Part shown: positions 6,895 through 14,347 of the stretch, piece after piece | Numbering within the stretch: position 1 is the first letter of the stretch | How the letters are laid out: each line of letters begins with the position of its first letter | Virus record (IMG/VR): IMGVR_UViG_3300002242_000342 | Location: 1-38,396 of that record | Source of the DNA: a virus | Length of the DNA stretch: 38,396 nucleotides | Direction: 5' to 3' (one strand) | Notes under the pieces: generated by a model | Database searches by the model: none | Seen by the model: only the letters and a program-made list of their open reading frames with translations | Told to the model about the DNA's origin: nothing | Program-made: the position numbers and the translations under genes

Positions 6895-8702
6895 TAGACC
6901 TTGAAGTCGGGTATCTCGAAAGATATACCGGGCAGCGGCAAGCCCTTCTCCTTGAGCCCCTTGCTGGCTCCAAGCAGTGGTCTTTCCGGGGCGATCTGCT
7001 CCAGAACCTCGACAAGTTTCTTTGTCGCGTCGTAAGAACCGTGCGCGCTAGATATGCGATCAAGCACGTTGCTGAAGTACCGCTTGGCCTCTCTCATGTG
7101 GTATGATCCGAGTTCCCTGTGCGGCAAGTATGAATTTCCGCTACACTTCACTCCGTTCTCGTAGCAACGAACAGCGTCATTGATTGACCCGTCGTTCTCG
7201 CACTGCAACCCAAGGGCAACCCATGCCTGGACACAGTCTGTGTCGTGCTTGATTTCCTCAAGCAGCAAGTCAGTGTACTTCTCCAGCTTGGCCTGTACCT
7301 GTTCGTCACTCATCGCCTGTCCGGTGTTGACCATCTTGAACGGTGCGTATCGGATCCTGGGGTGCACTCCAGCGTCCCTGATCGCGTTCAACGAATTGCC
7401 GAAGCCTTCGTGGATCCGACCATTCATCCGCATGGTCCCGTTTCCGTCAACCCTTGTCATGCGAAGCGTTTCTGACTCGCTGGATTGACCATCTCTCTGT
7501 ACGTTGTCGAACTTGACCATCCATCCCCATGAGTTGGAGATCTCCGCCATTCTGCGGACGTGCCTAGCCATCTGCTGCCAGTCCTCACAGACTTCGTCCG
7601 GGTCAAAGAACAGCGCCCATGCGCAGCCCTTGGATTCGAGGTAGTCGATACCGGCATTTCTGGCGTTGGCTAGGTGCTTGTCCAGCGGAACCTTTATGAG
7701 CGTTGCGTCGTAAAGGTCCACAACGTCCATCATGGAATCACTGATCCCGTCCTTGTCTCCCGTCCACACGATCACGATGTCATCTACAATGCCGTAGAGT
7801 TGGTCGAACAGCCTGACGTAATCCTGCGGATCTTCCTTCTCGTATGCCAGGACATGCAATCCGATGCCGTTGTGCTCGACGAACTTACACATGATCATGC
7901 CCTCGTCGTCCAGCATGTAGTTGTGGTTTGCGCTGGGGCTGATCTCTCTGGCCTTCATGTACTGATGGATGCGATCCTGCTGTCTCACCATTGAGTATGA
8001 CCTGGTTCGGATCGAGCATTCCTTCGCAATCTGTTCGTCAGACAATGGCTTCGTCCTAAACATCTTCACAGAACCGTTCTGACCCCTGTATTCGCCATCG
8101 TCTCCCCACGGAGAATCCACGCGGCACAACTCCTCGCTGTCCCAGTGGGTTGCCCAGGAGAAGCCCCAGGCTGTCACTGATGGGTCGGGATGAGACATGA
8201 GCCTCTCCATGAGTCTCCGGCTTGCCCTACCTTCAAGGATCTCGTCCTGGTCAAGCAGCAGAACCCAGTCCGGCTCCAGCTTCGCGGTCAAAGAAAGCGT
8301 CTGGCCCCGCTCAAGCTCTTCATCCATGGCTCCCTGGTACACGCCGGCTTCGACTGTGCTGGCCATGTTGCCCGCCGTCTTGGCTGCAACTGATGCAACC
8401 CAGCCAGCGGTAGCCTTTCGGATCTGCTCGATGTCTCCCTCGGAGCAAGCCCTAAACCAAGCTATATCGTCCTTGTTAAACAGCGCTTCGTGCTCCTTCC
8501 AGTCCGGTGCCTCGCACGCCTGGAGGGGGTTTCCAGTCAGCAGTATAGCGAAGCTATTTGCCACGGTCGCCGACTTCTGGATACTCTTGCGCAGGGTAAT
8601 GATGTCCTTTGCGTGTGCGGCCCTGAATGTGTACGCCACACACAGGCTGTCGCTTCCTTTTGTCTGATCGCGGTTAGACTTATAGTGCTCTATGAGATCC
8701 AT
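6894..8702 (-). CDS. Tandem family-2-like glycosyltransferase with C-terminal TPR-like repeats
   Basis: The 602-residue product seems to hold two glycosyltransferase A-fold units. In the first, a DQDE metal/nucleotide-sugar motif is at residues 151-154. In the second, VLAYEKEDPQDY opens the fold near 284, LANARNAG is at 344-351, FDPDE at 366-370 and GRIHEG at 428-433; this is the classic order for GT2 enzymes. Residues about 465-560 form helical repeats (WVALGLQCENDGSINDAVRCY) like a TPR segment, often found behind such domains. It probably transfers a sugar to a phage or host surface component; the substrate cannot be read. It sits within the neck genes and has its own late-type motif, so it is likely made during virion assembly. 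Start ATG at 8702 follows GGAGG. Confidence 0.8.
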   Translation of the reverse strand: MDLIEHYKSNRDQTKGSDSLCVAYTFRAAHAKDIITLRKSIQKSATVANSFAILLTGNPLQACEAPDWKEHEALFNKDDIAWFRACSEGDIEQIRKATAGWVASVAAKTAGNMASTVEAGVYQGAMDEELERGQTLSLTAKLEPDWVLLLDQDEILEGRASRRLMERLMSHPDPSVTAWGFSWATHWDSEELCRVDSPWGDDGEYRGQNGSVKMFRTKPLSDEQIAKECSIRTRSYSMVRQQDRIHQYMKAREISPSANHNYMLDDEGMIMCKFVEHNGIGLHVLAYEKEDPQDYVRLFDQLYGIVDDIVIVWTGDKDGISDSMMDVVDLYDATLIKVPLDKHLANARNAGIDYLESKGCAWALFFDPDEVCEDWQQMARHVRRMAEISNSWGWMVKFDNVQRDGQSSESETLRMTRVDGNGTMRMNGRIHEGFGNSLNAIRDAGVHPRIRYAPFKMVNTGQAMSDEQVQAKLEKYTDLLLEEIKHDTDCVQAWVALGLQCENDGSINDAVRCYENGVKCSGNSYLPHRELGSYHMREAKRYFSNVLDRISSAHGSYDATKKLVEVLEQIAPERPLLGASKGLKEKGLPLPGISFEIPDFKV

Positions 8703-8727
8703 CTTATTCCTCCATGTTCCACGATAG

Positions 8728-8737
8728 TTTATATCCC
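8728..8737 (-). promoter_or_regulatory. Late-promoter-like motif GGGATATAAA before the glycosyltransferase gene
   Basis: A TTGACT occurs 15 bases upstream of the TATAAA, a short spacing for sigma70. The motif is 26 bases upstream of the start codon. Confidence 0.5.
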
Positions 8738-8757
8738 AGAAGCATGGAAGTCAACGA

Positions 8758-9399
8758 TTATTCTTGGGCTTGGGGATCCCCGTGCTCAAGTCTGGTGCAC
8801 ATGATTTCCCAGTGGTGGAACCGTCTGCCGCCGCGATACGTCTTGATGCCGCCGACAAGCCACTCTTCGCCCGTATCGTCATCAACAATAAAGTCTCCAA
8901 CCATTGGTGTGAAATCTGTTGTGTACTGGATTGCGATCATCACTCCGGAGTCTGACCGGACGCCAACCTTTACGGTGTTGACTTCGTGCTCTCCACGGTA
9001 GCTGATTGCGCCAAGTGTGCTCGCTACAACTATAGAGTCGTGAGCCAACACTGCGGACCCATCAGACCCGGAAACGCGAAGGTCAATCGTTGCACCGACA
9101 GCGCCCAACTGGGCCTGTATGCTGGTGATCGAGGAGAAGGTCTTGTCTCCCATGATCCAGCCGCTCCTACTGATAGTCAAGTCCTCTGACTCAAACAGCG
9201 GGTTGGCTTCGCTGGTTCCCTTGATCGTGATCAGGCCGGCAACGGTTACGCCAGAGATCTTGCCCTTTATGAAGGATGGCAAGCTAGGGCTGTAGCTCAA
9301 CGCTTGCTCTGTTCCGTCCAGAACGATGTCGGACGCAGATACGCTCGCGCTCTCGCGCTTGATTGTAAGGTTGCTGCTCGCAAGTCTGTTGATCGACAT
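8758..9399 (-). CDS. Probable head closure/head-tail joining protein
   Basis: The product has 213 residues and is strand-rich. Its C-terminal third contains PMVGDFIVDDDTGEEWLVGG followed by a basic strand (RRFHHWEIMCTRLE), a pattern reminiscent of head-tail joining proteins, in which a bound tag or edge strand closes the connector. The order connector, this gene, neck protein, terminator supports that reading. The start at 9399 follows GGAG. The evidence is position plus a weak sequence pattern; another minor structural role is possible. Confidence 0.45.
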   Translation of the reverse strand: MSINRLASSNLTIKRESASVSASDIVLDGTEQALSYSPSLPSFIKGKISGVTVAGLITIKGTSEANPLFESEDLTISRSGWIMGDKTFSSITSIQAQLGAVGATIDLRVSGSDGSAVLAHDSIVVASTLGAISYRGEHEVNTVKVGVRSDSGVMIAIQYTTDFTPMVGDFIVDDDTGEEWLVGGIKTYRGGRRFHHWEIMCTRLEHGDPQAQE

Positions 9400-9422
9400 C
9401 TGGACGCTCCACTATTCAGATG

Positions 9423-9432
9423 TGTTATATCC
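9423..9432 (-). promoter_or_regulatory. Late-promoter-like motif GGGGATATAA before the head closure gene
   Basis: It overlaps the end of the GIY-YIG-like gene and lies about 25 bases upstream of the next start. Confidence 0.55.
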
Positions 9433-9814
9433 CCTTAGTGCGAGTATACGGACGAGTCACGATCCCCAGCGCCTTCTTCTTAGCGTGGTATCTGGCCCTG
9501 GCCTTTCTCTTGCGCTCTTCCATCTTGTCTTCACTTGTTCCGGTGTTCCTGCCCCTCTTTCTGTTTAGGCAGCCCTCTCCAGAGTGCGCGTCACGACGTA
9601 GCTCTAGCGTCCTGTGAGGCGCCCCTGGCGGCATTTCCTCAAGCAACTCGAAATCGTAGTCGCCATTCTTGTCAAATGCCTCCCTAAGCGCTCTGGACGG
9701 ATGTGAGCCCCTATTGAACCATCCTATATGATAGGACAGCGCGTAGGAGTAATCCTTAGTGAATCCTAGCCAGTACGTCTGGTCTGGGAATGTGATCTTG
9801 AATATGCAGGACAT
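9425..9814 (-). CDS. GIY-YIG nuclease-like protein (possible homing or cargo endonuclease)
   Basis: The product has 129 residues. The N-terminus reads CIFKITFPDQTYWLGFTKD, which lines up with the GIY...YIG strands of this nuclease family (IFK for GIY, YWLG for YIG). It is followed by a basic helix, ALREAFDKNGDYDFELLEEM as in the family, and a late glutamate region (TLELRRDAHSGEGCLNRKRG). The tail is strongly basic (RKRKARARYHAKKKALG), suitable for DNA contact. The first motif is degenerate, so activity is uncertain. The ATG at 9814 overlaps the stop of the upstream gene (TAATG), implying coupled translation from the sigma70 promoter at 10334-10362. It interrupts the virion gene order. Confidence 0.6.
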   Translation of the reverse strand: MSCIFKITFPDQTYWLGFTKDYSYALSYHIGWFNRGSHPSRALREAFDKNGDYDFELLEEMPPGAPHRTLELRRDAHSGEGCLNRKRGRNTGTSEDKMEERKRKARARYHAKKKALGIVTRPYTRTKGI

Positions 9815-10314
9815 TACTTCTTGCTCGTCTTGTTGTAGTGATCGAACAAGGAGAACCCGAACGGGTAGCACTTGTGTGCTTCGCCCCTGTTGTATTCGCA
9901 CTTCTTAAGGTGCGCCAGGAAGATTGCGAAGTCGTATGGGCATTCAAATACTACCTCGCTCTTCTGCTGTTCTGGCACCCAGTAACCATTAGCGTTACGT
10001 TTACGGAACAATGTTCCACCGGCGCGAATGGCTTCGTGCTCCCGAACCGTTCCTTCAAGGATGGTCACAAACTCTATTCCTCCGTCAAGCTCACCGCTTG
10101 CGCCTGACTTGTTTTTGTAAGACAGGTTGGTTCCAGAAACGTGGAACACGATCTTTTCGTATTGCACTCCGGCCTCTACCTTATTGTAGAACAGCACTAG
10201 CGCCATTGTCTTGGACCGCTGCTGCAGGATGATGTTTGGCATGTACGGGTAGTCCGTAAGGTTAAAGCCCATACGGGTTGCCCGGTTCGTGATGTTGAAT
10301 AGTTTATCTGACAT
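9814..10314 (-). CDS. Hypothetical protein, 166 residues, inserted in the virion operon
   Basis: I do not recognise the family. The N-terminal half is strand-rich (ALVLFYNKVEAGVQYEKIVF); the C-terminal half is mixed with two cysteines (ECPYDFAIFLAHLKKCEY). The start at 10314 is set by AGGAGG five to seven bases upstream; an in-frame ATG at 10362 lies in the promoter and is unlikely. Unlike its structural neighbours it has a sigma70-type promoter, so with the nuclease-like gene behind it, it may be a separately controlled cargo pair. Confidence 0.65.
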   Translation of the reverse strand: MSDKLFNITNRATRMGFNLTDYPYMPNIILQQRSKTMALVLFYNKVEAGVQYEKIVFHVSGTNLSYKNKSGASGELDGGIEFVTILEGTVREHEAIRAGGTLFRKRNANGYWVPEQQKSEVVFECPYDFAIFLAHLKKCEYNRGEAHKCYPFGFSLFDHYNKTSKK

Positions 10315-10333
10315 GTTTCCTCCTATTGCTGAT

Positions 10334-10362
10334 ACATTAGTCATATCGGCAAAGGAGGTCAA
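10334..10362 (-). promoter_or_regulatory. Sigma70-type promoter on the minus strand
   Basis: TTGACC and TAATGT are 17 bases apart. The expected start of transcription is about 12 bases upstream of the ribosome site of the 166-residue gene. Confidence 0.6.
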
Positions 10363-10367
10363 GAACT

Positions 10368-11183
10368 TTATGCGTAAATCGTTAGTTCTCTTGTCAAGAT
10401 GGCCGATCCCTTTGCGTAATCTGTGTCTGGAGCATAGCCGGTAATGCGTGCCAGTTCCCGGTTTACTTCCCCGTTCTCTGGCCCGGCCATACGGATGAAC
10501 TCAAAGGGGTCAAGTTCGTGCCGGCTGGAAGCAAGTTGCACAACGGCCTTGGAGAAGTCCCTGATGTACATAGGGTGATCTGTCGGCTCGTTCACAGGAA
10601 GCGCTATCCCCATGTTTCTGTGCAGCTTGTTGTGGTAGGCGTTCACGAATGAACCCTGTCCAGGGCCGTATAGCTCCGCTGGAGACACGACAACGATGTA
10701 TCCGAACTGGTCTTGTTCCTGCACTTCCTTAAGGTAAGCGGCAGCGAACAGGTGCCCTGGTCCACCCCTTTCGTTGTGAACATGGATCAGCTTGGAGTTC
10801 TTGCCCATAAACACCGATTGCTCCCTGCGTGCCTGGATTATGTTGTCCAGACCCTCTGACAGGGACTTCATTGAGTCAACGCGATCTAGACCCATCAGGT
10901 CCGCCGCGCAGTTAATGATAACGTCAGGGTTGAATTGTAGGATCCTTGTTCGGAGGTTCTCAAAGTCCTGCACGTCGCTCTCTTTTCCGGAGAGTATGCC
11001 TACCTTGCCGTTTGCTGGCGGGCCTAGACGCATTGGAACGCTGTCCATCTGTAGTCTCTGCACGTTGTATCCACTCTGATCGGATCCGCGATCGCAGATC
11101 AGTATATCGTTTCCGTGATTAAAGAACTCATCAACCAGGTTTGACCCGATGAATCCGAGCCCACCAAGAATCATTACTCGCAT
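10368..11183 (-). CDS. NAD(P)-binding epimerase/dehydratase-like protein (extended SDR)
   Basis: The product has 271 residues. The N-terminus MRVMILGGLGFIGSNLV carries the Rossmann GxxGxxG motif (residues 7-13), and ICDRG closes the second strand. Later SPAELYGPGQG and the MYIRDFSKAVVQL segment match the substrate-binding half of sugar-nucleotide epimerases. The usual catalytic YxxxK is not visible (the region reads FAAAYLKE), and the serine-rich motif before it reads HVHNERGG, so activity may differ from known enzymes. A sugar-nucleotide role would fit the glycosyltransferase nearby. The start at 11183 is set by CGGAGG; it has its own sigma70-type promoter. Confidence 0.8.
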   Translation of the reverse strand: MRVMILGGLGFIGSNLVDEFFNHGNDILICDRGSDQSGYNVQRLQMDSVPMRLGPPANGKVGILSGKESDVQDFENLRTRILQFNPDVIINCAADLMGLDRVDSMKSLSEGLDNIIQARREQSVFMGKNSKLIHVHNERGGPGHLFAAAYLKEVQEQDQFGYIVVVSPAELYGPGQGSFVNAYHNKLHRNMGIALPVNEPTDHPMYIRDFSKAVVQLASSRHELDPFEFIRMAGPENGEVNRELARITGYAPDTDYAKGSAILTRELTIYA

Positions 11184-11184
11184 G

Positions 11185-11541
11185 TTATCCTCCGTATAAT
11201 TCTGATAATATAGCGTGGAGGCTTTCCTTGTCAACTGATTTACCGTCAACGCTGCTCGCGACGATTTCCTCAAGCACAACATCCCACACTATCCCCAGCG
11301 GGATCCCGCACTCCTGCGCGGCAATCAGGGTGTTCAAGAGAACCTCAACAAGGGTTCTGCTGGAGGATACGATGTCACCGGACTCAATAGCGTCACAGGC
11401 ATCGCTCGTGCTCATCTTCAGCCTAGCACATGCAGCCCTTACGGTAGGGTAGTCCGGAATCTCCGGCCTATCTGCGACTTCATGTGTGCCGGCAATGTGA
11501 GATAAGCACTGCGTGTCTTCCCAAGGACTCCACTTCTTCAT
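11185..11541 (-). CDS. Hypothetical protein, 118 residues (faint MazG-like helices)
   Basis: This is a helical protein whose C-terminal half (LVEVLLNTLIAAQECGIPLG followed by VWDVVLEE) resembles the second helix pair of MazG-type nucleotide pyrophosphohydrolases. The metal-binding EExxE motif of that family is not visible, so I leave function open. The start chosen is the ATG at 11541, eight bases after GGAGG; an upstream in-frame ATG at 11562 overlaps the late-type motif. Confidence 0.6.
   Translation of the reverse strand: MKKWSPWEDTQCLSHIAGTHEVADRPEIPDYPTVRAACARLKMSTSDACDAIESGDIVSSSRTLVEVLLNTLIAAQECGIPLGIVWDVVLEEIVASSVDGKSVDKESLHAILSELYGG
11207..11234 (-). promoter_or_regulatory. Sigma70-type promoter for the epimerase-like gene
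   Basis: TTGACA and TATATT are 16 bases apart, inside the 3' end of the upstream gene. The start codon of the epimerase-like gene is 24 bases downstream of the -10 box. Confidence 0.6.
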
Positions 11542-11560
11542 CCTTCCATCCTCCACTTTC

Positions 11561-11570
11561 ATTATACCCC
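11561..11570 (-). promoter_or_regulatory. Late-promoter-like motif GGGGTATAAT
   Basis: It lies directly after a terminator and 20 bases before the start codon of the 118-residue gene. Confidence 0.55.
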
Positions 11571-11572
11571 GA

Positions 11573-11602
11573 AAATAAGGAAGGGGGCTTGCGCCCCCTT
11601 GA
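11573..11602 (-). terminator. Rho-independent terminator
   Basis: The minus-strand stem AAGGGGGC-GCAA-GCCCCCTT is followed by CCTTATTTT. It lies between two late-type motifs, so it would end any transcript begun at 11658-11667. Confidence 0.8.
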
Positions 11603-11657
11603 GAACCCTATGTGCGACTTATTATGCGCACCGGACGAACTCACTCAATCTTCACCA
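11573..11657 (-). ncRNA. Candidate short RNA between a late-type motif and a terminator
   Basis: This stretch of about 85 bases runs from the motif at 11658-11667 to the terminator. It has no start codon with a ribosome site. It contains a small hairpin (GTGCG...CGCAC) before the terminator stem. It could instead be only the 3' trailer of the upstream connector genes. Confidence 0.3.
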
Positions 11658-11667
11658 GTTTATACCC
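11658..11667 (-). promoter_or_regulatory. Late-promoter-like motif GGGTATAAAC with no gene directly downstream
   Basis: It abuts the stop codon of the 135-residue gene (11668). The next recognisable element is the terminator 56 bases further on. Confidence 0.45.
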
Positions 11668-12075
11668 TTAGTCGAGTCGTTTGATGTAGGATTTAATGTG
11701 TTTGATAACTGTTTTTCTGGGCTTGCCGTATTTATTGTCTCCGGCTTTCTCTGCGTCAAGCATTCTTGTAGCGTATTCTAAATTCGGCTCATGCTCTCGC
11801 AACCAGTTATCAACCAGACTTGCTGGCATATCTAGCCCGGAAAATTCTCCGGCTTCTTCGATAATCTCTTCTGGGTATACGGGACCGTTGTCCATGATGG
11901 CGGGCTCTTCTGGCGCGATCTCCCATCGTCGGATCTTGAGTGTGCGCTTGCCGCCACTCGTTTTAGGCTCCGCGTAGGCGTAACCATCGTCGCCCTTTCG
12001 GACGCGAATGATCTCTCCAGGAGAGTGGATCTTCTTGGGACAAGGTCGCCCCTGTAATTTCTTTCGCATTAACAT
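11668..12075 (-). CDS. Hypothetical virion-region protein, 135 residues
   Basis: This is a lysine-rich protein: a basic N-terminus (MRKKLQGRPCPKKIHSPGEI) precedes a short strand pair, an acidic middle (EEIIEEAGEFSG), and a C-terminal helical part ending KTVIKHIKSYIKRLD. I do not recognise it. Its ATG overlaps the stop of the connector gene (TAATG), so the two are translationally coupled. By position it could be a second connector or a joint-associated protein. Confidence 0.6.
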   Translation of the reverse strand: MLMRKKLQGRPCPKKIHSPGEIIRVRKGDDGYAYAEPKTSGGKRTLKIRRWEIAPEEPAIMDNGPVYPEEIIEEAGEFSGLDMPASLVDNWLREHEPNLEYATRMLDAEKAGDNKYGKPRKTVIKHIKSYIKRLD

Positions 12076-12605
12076 TAGTAATTTCTCCCCGGAATGACAG
12101 ACATGTATCGAGACACGATGCGGTAAACTAGCGGAGGCCAGCCACCGAATTCGCCCTGGTCGCCTCGCTCAAACTTTTTGTATGAGTAGGCACCAATTGT
12201 CTCGGACTGCTTGTCGTCCGATTTTTGCATTATATCCACGGCCAGCAGAACTACTGCTTGCTCAATGTCGCCCGGAACGCTGGCAAAACCAGCATCGTAG
12301 ACAACGGTAACCGTCTGGCTGCCTCGTGTGAAGTAGGCATTACGGTTCTTGAGGCAAAGCCATCTCTCGGCCTTGGTGTAGTACTTGTCGGCATCGATAA
12401 GTGTTCCCTCATCAGTTACCGAAGTTATTGATGAAATCCAGCGCCGTAGTCTAAGGGCATCCTGAAGGGTGTCCTCTACGTCGTAGATTTCCGTGTACTC
12501 TGTGACGCTCAAAGAGTCAAGGTCAAGGGCTTCTGCTATCTCTGCTTCAGCAGAGGCTACAGCGGCAGCGATGATCACGTCCATACTTGTATCAGTTATT
12601 CCCAA
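12075..12605 (-). CDS. Head-tail connector (gp6-like), N-terminus possibly frameshifted
   Basis: This is the adaptor that binds the portal. Its pattern is clear: helices at the N-terminus (DVIIAAAVASAEAEIAEALD), then RRWISSITSVTDEG, VTVVYDAGFASVPGDIEQAV and IGAYSYKKFERGD near the end, which is the DNA-packaging gp6-like layout. As read, the frame would start at a TTG (12605) with no ribosome site. A much better start, AGGAG plus ATG at 12636, lies one frame off and stops after 14 codons. Removing one C of the CCC at about 12631 would join them and give a typical N-terminus (MAATDNVKSFLGITDTSMD). So either the assembly has one extra base, or a +1 shift or unusual start is used. Confidence 0.8.
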   Translation of the reverse strand: MGITDTSMDVIIAAAVASAEAEIAEALDLDSLSVTEYTEIYDVEDTLQDALRLRRWISSITSVTDEGTLIDADKYYTKAERWLCLKNRNAYFTRGSQTVTVVYDAGFASVPGDIEQAVVLLAVDIMQKSDDKQSETIGAYSYKKFERGDQGEFGGWPPLVYRIVSRYMSVIPGRNY

Positions 12606-12649
12606 GAATGATTTTACGTTGTCGGTCGCGGGCCATCGCTGTCTCCTAT

Positions 12650-13177
12650 TTATTTGATGTCTTTGATTCGCTTCTGGATAGCGCCGATTACGCCCTTGCG
12701 GTTCTCGCCTTGCTTTTCTGCAAAGAGGATGTCTGCAAGGTACTCGTCCGCTTCGCCCAACTTGAGGGCTGTACGGATTTGAGTGAGATTCTTGGTGAGC
12801 AATTTTGCTGCGTCGAAAGAATCATCCTTAACGACTGCTTCTTCTTCAACAACCGGCTCAATGATCTCAACAACTTCAGTAATCGGAGTTTCCGTCCAGT
12901 ACTTGCCGTTGACGTCGATGTCTGCAGTGATGTTCTTCCATCCCAGTCTCCAGGCTCGGTCAACAAGGTATTGAGTGCGCGGGTAAATAGCGCAAACAAC
13001 TTCACCTTCGTACCGCAGCTTGCTGCTGTTCTGTACTTCAGAGTAGTTCTGGATCTTGTATACAAGTGAGGGGTCCAGGTCTTGGCGAATCATGATCGCC
13101 TTGTATTGGATTCCGTCACGAAGCGGATAATCTGCTTCTTCCAGGTTCGGGTTAAAAGGGAATTTATTGTTAATCAT
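12650..13177 (-). CDS. Hypothetical capsid-region protein, 175 residues
   Basis: The gene is placed between major capsid and connector. The N-terminal two thirds are mixed (YEGEVVCAIYPRTQYLVDRAW), then an acidic linker rich in E and V (EIIEPVVEEEAVVKDD), then a helical C-terminal domain (LTKNLTQIRTALKLGEADEY...NRKGVIGAIQKRIKDI). That last part resembles small helix-bundle binding domains found at the ends of minor head proteins, but I cannot name it. The start at 13177 follows GGAGG; two upstream ATGs lie at or before the promoter motif. Confidence 0.65.
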   Translation of the reverse strand: MINNKFPFNPNLEEADYPLRDGIQYKAIMIRQDLDPSLVYKIQNYSEVQNSSKLRYEGEVVCAIYPRTQYLVDRAWRLGWKNITADIDVNGKYWTETPITEVVEIIEPVVEEEAVVKDDSFDAAKLLTKNLTQIRTALKLGEADEYLADILFAEKQGENRKGVIGAIQKRIKDIK

Positions 13178-13201
13178 GGGTTCTTCCTCCATTTCATACA
13201 G

Positions 13202-13212
13202 GTTATATCCCC
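13202..13212 (-). promoter_or_regulatory. Late-promoter-like motif GGGGATATAAC (proximal of a pair)
   Basis: It lies 25 bases before the start codon of the 175-residue gene. Confidence 0.55.
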
Positions 13213-13274
13213 AGAAGGAGAAAGCGTGCAACACTGCGCTGACGCTTCCTCCAAAGGACAGGTTTGCATACTCT

Positions 13275-13285
13275 TTTATATCCCC
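13275..13285 (-). promoter_or_regulatory. Late-promoter-like motif GGGGATATAAA (distal of a pair)
   Basis: It follows the capsid terminator and precedes the proximal motif by about 60 bases; no terminator lies between them, so the two would act in tandem. Confidence 0.5.
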
Positions 13286-13291
13286 AAGAAC

Positions 13292-13322
13292 TAAAAAACC
13301 CCTGGCCCGAAGGCCAAGGGTA
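13292..13322 (-). terminator. Rho-independent terminator after the major capsid gene
   Basis: The minus-strand stem ACCCTTGGCC-TTCG-GGCCAGGGGT is followed by TTTTTT. The UUCG tetraloop and long U-run make it a strong terminator, about 30 bases after the capsid stop. Confidence 0.9.
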
Positions 13323-13351
13323 ATTTAAAGCGGTGAGGCTATTCAGTGCAA

Positions 13352-14320
13352 TTACGCGCTGATTCCACCCAACAAGGACGCGCCCTTGGTGTTAGAGAAC
13401 ACAAGAGTCAGGTCGTTGTACATTTCCACTTCTTGGTACTGGCTGGTGCTTTGAGCAACAGGCATAACCGTTAATGGAGACAACTCGCTGATGTACATGT
13501 AGCGCTTGTTCACGATGAACAGGGCAGTCGTGGATCCGCCAGTGAGGGCAGAAACAGCAGTTCCTGACCAGTCACAAACGTCACTGATGCCTGTAGATGT
13601 GATGAGGGGGATTCCGTCGTATGAGCGCACTCGGAAACCAGCCTTGACTTCAACCATGTCGTTGAATGCTTGCTGTGCTTGCAGAGCAGCGTTGACCTTG
13701 CGGATACCTGCGAAAGAACCGAAGATTACGATGTCGGTACGGTTTCCGGAGCCCTTGACCTTGTCAATTGCTTCGTCCAACTTGGCGAGAACCAAGTCGT
13801 CGCCAGCAGTCAGTGAAGAGTTAGCGACAACCTGTGAAGCAACGTCACCGATCAGCTTGAACATTCCGTCAATCTCTTCGGCGGTAGCGGAAGAGTCGCC
13901 ACCGAACAATGCGTCTTCAAGAGCAGCAGCGTAGTCCTCTGCCTTGCCCTGCAGTTCGATTGCAAGTGCGTCACCGTAAGATGCAGCTTGAGCAGCAGCC
14001 TTGCGAGTAACCTTGACTTTCGTCAAAAGGGTCTTGTAACCGAAAGAAACCTGCGCGTAAGTGCCGCTTTCTTCGGTAGCCGAGTCAGTGTCGGAGACCC
14101 ATTCGCCACCGGCTGCGCCAGCATCGCGACGGTTGATGTACACTGCGTTGCCGCTTCCTGCCTTGCGGTCGAGGATAGCTTGAGCGCCCATCTCACGAAG
14201 GGTAAGCTGTTGAACAACTTTGTTGATGTTTGTTTGCAGAAGCACGCTGCCAACGCCAGAGACGTCAAGAGCACGTTCCACCATTTCTGACCGCTCTGGG
14301 TCTTGCTTTACGAATTCCAT
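13352..14320 (-). CDS. Major capsid protein (HK97 fold)
   Basis: This 322-residue protein is the likely main shell subunit. It begins with a short helical arm, then LLTKVKVTRKAAAQA (E-loop to spine helix region), ALEDALFGGD, a P-domain-like stretch (LDEAIDKVKGSGNRTDIVIF) and a C-terminal A-domain part with VRSYDGIPLITSTG. The order of these blocks is that of HK97-type capsid proteins without the long delta domain, because the scaffold is carried by the upstream gene. It lies between the protease/scaffold gene and a strong terminator. Start ATG at 14320 follows AGGAG. Confidence 0.92.
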   Translation of the reverse strand: MEFVKQDPERSEMVERALDVSGVGSVLLQTNINKVVQQLTLREMGAQAILDRKAGSGNAVYINRRDAGAAGGEWVSDTDSATEESGTYAQVSFGYKTLLTKVKVTRKAAAQAASYGDALAIELQGKAEDYAAALEDALFGGDSSATAEEIDGMFKLIGDVASQVVANSSLTAGDDLVLAKLDEAIDKVKGSGNRTDIVIFGSFAGIRKVNAALQAQQAFNDMVEVKAGFRVRSYDGIPLITSTGISDVCDWSGTAVSALTGGSTTALFIVNKRYMYISELSPLTVMPVAQSTSQYQEVEMYNDLTLVFSNTKGASLLGGISA

Positions 14321-14347
14321 AATAAAACTCCTAGAAGGTGGGCTCGC

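Noticed and set aside
13180-13270. 31-codon minus-strand frame between the two tandem late motifs (MQTCPLEEAS...)
   Set aside because: No ribosome site, and it runs across the proximal promoter motif; more likely leader DNA.
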